From contig WJXW01000001.1 of assembly GCA_015832175.1 (NCBI GenBank), forward strand, positions 2,790,001-2,854,000: a stretch of 64,000 nt of DNA. Direction: 5' to 3'. This DNA comes from Paraphaeosphaeria minitans (Eukaryota > Ascomycota > Dothideomycetes > Pleosporales > Didymosphaeriaceae). The notes under the pieces are model-generated. The model saw only the letters and a program-made list of their open reading frames with translations. It was not told the origin of the DNA and searched no databases. Each line of letters starts with the position of its first letter. The stretch's first letter is position 1. The translations under genes were made by a program, and so were the position numbers. This document shows, piece by piece, positions 62,393 to 64,000 of the stretch.

Positions 62393-62543
62393 ACCCAGCC
62401 TCGCACAGCGAGACTGACTATACACAAAAGACACCCCAAGCTATGCACAATCATCACCCATATACAGACATTCCCTTCCAGTCCCCACCTTCCCCCTCAC
62501 ACCCTCCACCACGTATCCATTAAAAAGCAACACATGCGTAGCC

Positions 62544-64000
62544 TTATCCATTCCCAGGCCCGCCTCCAAAGAAAAACCCATCGAACAAATCCAACCCATT
62601 CCCATCACTCCAATCATGCGTCCCGTCCCCGAATCCCATGCCGAAGCCCAGATCCTGCAGCGGCCCCGCGGCATCCGTGACATTAGCGCCACTGCTCGCG
62701 TCCTGCACGGGGAACGAATCGAGGAAGTCGAGGTCGTTGAAGGTGCCCAGGTCGGGATACGTCGACGTGATGTTGTGCACGAACGAATTGTAGGGGAGCT
62801 GGGCTGAGAGCTGGAAGGGTGAGGTCATGGGGTTGGGGTTGGGGTTAGGTGTGTGCGACATCAGCGGGGAGATTGTTGTTGTCGAGGTTGTGGGGGTGTA
62901 TGGTTGTGGGTGTTGCGGAGAGGTGAGATTTTGGTGCGAGTAGGAGTAGGTTTGTTGCTGTTGTGGCGGGTGGTGCGAGCGCATCTGTGGAGAGATTTTG
63001 AGTTCGGTTGTGAACGGCTGGATTTGCTGGTGTTCCTGTTTCACCGATTGGGGTGGCGGTGGCGGGCGCATACCACCCAATTGGTTTGATATACGGCCGA
63101 ATGAACGTCGATCCGTTTCATCTTCTGAGAACAGCTCTTTGAGGTTCATATCGAAGCGGGGTACAGGACGACGTGCATGCTGGAAATACCCTGTCGGTTG
63201 ATAGCCCGATGATTCCGTGTCAGCATCAGATGCAGGTGGATATACTGCATTAGGCGATGTAGCTGGTCCTCTATGGTGGCGCAGTGCTTGAGGTCCAAAG
63301 CCTGTTGTTGACATGCACATCTGGATAGTCGCTTTGCTCATACGGTGGAAAGCATCACGGCATGCTTCTGCAGGTGGACACTTTTCGATCAGGTCACCAA
63401 GCACGGATGTTGCGGCTAGGACGGTAAAGTCGACATCATCAAGAGACTGTTGAGTGTAGATCGTCAGTACACGCCGTGATGCAAGTAGGTGCCACAGCAT
63501 TGGGATGCAGACTTACTAAGAGACTTCGCACAGCAGGCGAGTGCCACACAGCGTACAGGAATGATATCCCTGAAAAAGTTAGCTCAAGTACGCGAGGACA
63601 GTGACAGAACTTGCCAGCCATGAACAGATGATGTGTGGCCAAAAACGTGTAGTTGACTAAGCGCACGCGATGTAACTGCCGATATAGCTTGAGGACCTTT
63701 TGTCCGGCTTCCGCAACCTTCAAGAAGACAAGCTCCTCGTCTTCCCTCTCGTCGAGACTGATCACTGATGGGCTTCCCACCTCACTGTTGGCGCAGCCAA
63801 GTTCACCTGCGAGCCCTGTTGGGACCACCAAACTTTGCCGGTACAACATGATGATGGCCTGCCAGTAGTTGAGTTCCAAAAAGAGCGGAGAAAATTGCAC
63901 GCCGGCATCCTGCTGGGTTGGCGCCGATTCTTTCCATTCCAAAAGGCGCCTATCGATGTCGACACGCCAGCTTCGAAACGAGCCAAAGTTGGCTAGGAAC
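62544..64000 (-). CDS. Fungal-specific transcription factor, C-terminal part (runs off window)
   Basis: Partial gene; visible CDS is complement(join(62544..63446, 63517..63569, 63615..>64000)). The frame is open to the window edge, so the DNA-binding domain lies outside. Visible sequence is the end of a Fungal_trans-type domain (LFLELNYWQAIIMLYRQSLV, VRLVNYTFLATHHLFMAG, then ISFLYAVWHSPAVRSLL), followed by a ~260-residue Pro/Gln/Ser-rich tail that ends with an acidic, Phe/Gly-rich segment (DWSDGNGLDLFDGFFFGG), a plausible activation domain. The 45-nt intron 63570-63614 starts GCAAGT, has GCTAAC and ends TTTTTCAG: a GC-AG intron, stopless and a multiple of three, so retention would insert 15 residues. 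Confidence 0.83.

Larger units (their letters stand above)
58801..62543. other. Long region without a supportable gene
   Basis: About 3.7 kb between the 3' end of the thiolase and the 3' end of the transcription factor. Minus-strand frames at 59943-60161 (HCFDRDDKLWVSGLGQFLED) and 60984-61271 (QECHDSGKGFWKTDYIDEEN) have protein-like stretches, but I could not assemble a start or signal peptide. They may be relics or small genes I cannot resolve. Two microsatellites lie near the right end. Confidence 0.45.

Noticed and set aside
62318..62680. His-rich plus-strand frame over the CAT repeat
   Set aside because: Produced by the trinucleotide repeat and antisense to the transcription-factor gene.

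Overview
The window is nuclear DNA from a filamentous ascomycete (Pezizomycotina). Genes are interrupted by short introns of about 45-150 nt, mostly GT-AG with CTAAC/CTGAC-like branch sites. The gene families are fungal: a PDR-type ABC pump, fungal-specific transcription factors, Kar5, Ubc8, a PTS2-type thiolase, and a protein matching the part of HET proteins that follows the HET domain. A Dothideomycete is plausible but I cannot fix the species. For each multi-exon gene I joined exons by hand. In every complete case the summed exon length is a multiple of three and the protein crosses the junctions in family-consistent order.

Layout, left to right. 1-1041 is repeat-rich and gene-free. 1042-6247 (-) is a full PDR-type ABC transporter whose C-terminal tail is written by a 9-bp minisatellite. 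7123-7465 (-) and 7690-8162 (+) are decayed fragments of a flavin-dependent halogenase and a cytochrome P450; with the pump they look like the remains of a secondary-metabolite locus. Then come an F-box/LRR-like Cys-rich protein (8760-12313, -), a transcription factor with a damaged Zn2Cys6 motif (12975-15118, -), a RING protein with a GC-AG intron (16481-17213, -), a HET-related protein lacking the HET domain (18360-19718, +) and a hypothetical gene (20278-21000, -).

22.5-37 kb is mostly housekeeping: DBF4, ATG12, panB, UBC8, KAR5-like, mitochondrial ribosomal protein uL6m, a methyltransferase and a hypothetical protein. UBC8 appears to need an 8-nt exon and a 1-nt exon. 38-50 kb holds a TBC Rab-GAP, an MFS transporter, a hypothetical gene with a GC-AG intron and a charged nuclear-type protein with SAP-like segments. 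50455-55359 (-) encodes a secreted protein of about 1,610 residues with a NodB-like deacetylase core followed by five tandem modules. 57322-58800 (+) is a peroxisomal 3-ketoacyl-CoA thiolase. 58.8-62.5 kb has no supportable gene. A fungal transcription factor runs off the right edge.

The genes do not form one pathway. The strongest unusual signals are the single-nucleotide exon in UBC8, the minisatellite-coded pump tail, three GC-AG introns, the paired halogenase/P450 relics, the modular deacetylase-like protein and recurrent TACCTAGGTA palindromes between genes. I saw no tRNA, rRNA, CRISPR array or intact transposon.
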